A stretch of 64,000 bases of DNA from Gammaproteobacteria bacterium (GTDB lineage Bacteria; Pseudomonadota; Gammaproteobacteria; Pseudomonadales; Azotimanducaceae). Below, piece after piece: positions 63,471-64,000 of the stretch. The stretch is from positions 1-64,000 of the forward strand of contig JAUIAV010000026.1 of assembly GCA_030425195.1 (NCBI GenBank). Reading direction: 5' to 3'. A program made the position numbers and the translations under genes. The notes below the pieces were generated by a model that ran no database searches, was not told where the DNA came from, and worked only from the letters and a program-made list of their open reading frames with translations. Each line of letters starts with the position of its first letter. Position 1 is the first letter of the stretch.

Positions 63471-64000
63471 TTAGTCCTCCCAGAAGTCTTTGAATCGGTC
63501 CGGCGCCAGTTCCGTGTACCTGACTGTGTGCTGGATGTTTCGATGCCCCATGTACTGCTGTATAGCTCGAGTGTCCTGCTTGTCATTGGCCAACTTGTAG
63601 CCGGTGGAGTGGCGAAGATTGTGCGGGTGCACCGGGAAGCCGATTTCTGCGCGCTCGCCGGCCCGCTTCACCATTTTCCGCACATTGGAAGGTGTCATCG
63701 GCCCGCCACGCTCACTGACGAACAGGTAGGGCGCCGTGGGATAGTCCCTTCTGAGCCTTCGCAGAGCCCGTAGCTCCGGACCGCGAACTGGGTGAACAGA
63801 GTCAATGCCGTTCTTCAGCCGAGATACATGCAGCAAGCCAGTTTTCAGATCAACCATGTCCCATCGCAAAGCCACAAGCTCAGAGACCCTCAATGCATGC
63901 CTGAACGCGATTAGGATCATGGTTGCATCACGATGGCCATGACGGCCGATGCCCCTTGCAGCCGTTCTCAGGCGCTCCACTTCCTCAGCAGTCAGGTACT
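63471..64000 (-). CDS. Second tyrosine recombinase, 5' end outside window
   Basis: 177 residues visible. RHALRVSELVALRW (Arg), HPHNLRHSTGYKL (HxLRH), MGHRNIQHTVRYTEL (His, Tyr). All catalytic residues present, FimB/XerC-like. Immediately precedes the CTG-start gene. May mark the other end of this island or a nested element. Confidence 0.88.
   Translation of the reverse strand, partial: YLTAEEVERLRTAARGIGRHGHRDATMILIAFRHALRVSELVALRWDMVDLKTGLLHVSRLKNGIDSVHPVRGPELRALRRLRRDYPTAPYLFVSERGGPMTPSNVRKMVKRAGERAEIGFPVHPHNLRHSTGYKLANDKQDTRAIQQYMGHRNIQHTVRYTELAPDRFKDFWED

Overview
The window looks like the chromosome of a high-GC gammaproteobacterium, probably aquatic. The basis is CsrA, CstA, SelD, an NnrU-type membrane protein, a CYP153-type P450, an OmpA/DUF4398 envelope protein, and overall gene style. 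No rRNA or species marker is present, so the taxonomy is inference. Everything was read by eye; no database search was run.

Regions. (1) 1-9.3 kb: mixed housekeeping and regulation. It holds a 5'-truncated FAD oxidoreductase, a sulfotransferase, OmpA/DUF4398, NnrU, an SDR, a tandem winged-helix regulator facing csrA, selD, and an AraC regulator. (2) 9.3-14.3 kb: an MFS transporter overlapping a hydantoinase/oxoprolinase A-B pair, then tRNA-Gly(GCC) and six 22-bp hairpin repeats. (3) 15-23.7 kb: a GT39-like membrane glycosyltransferase, cstA, a structured leader before an amino-acid dehydrogenase and NSS transporter, CYP153 and PPK2. (4) 23.7-43.6 kb: small membrane proteins, a GCS2/AstE-like pair, and a dense catabolic-looking cluster. 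That cluster has two TauD/TfdA dioxygenases, P1 and M20 peptidases, three SDR/amidohydrolase enzymes, an MFS exporter or importer, a dimethylformamidase-like protein, and an acetoacetyl-CoA synthetase. (5) 43.6-50.3 kb: GGDEF, HAD, DUF885, PaiB, APH, a decayed MBL-fold gene and an SH3 protein. (6) 50.36 kb to the end: an integrated island of lower GC, bounded on the left by a 25-nt tRNA-Pro 3' remnant. It carries an integrase, an excisionase-like protein, a complete type I restriction system with a YgjP-like protease, small cargo genes (Nudix, GNAT, zinc-ribbon), an HUH replication protein, and a second tyrosine recombinase running off the end.

The main result is selenium biology that ordinary gene calling cuts in two. 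selD starts upstream of an in-frame TGA (Sec17) with a GGUC-loop bacterial SECIS hairpin. A second gene at 33716-34231 is a UGSC-family selenoprotein (Sec93-Gly-Ser-Cys) with its own SECIS-like hairpin. It is translationally coupled to a thioredoxin-fold CPTC protein and sits opposite a TauD/P1/M20/SDR operon. The selenoprotein, its putative redox partner and the surrounding amide/ester/oxygenase enzymes are the best candidate here for an undescribed pathway.
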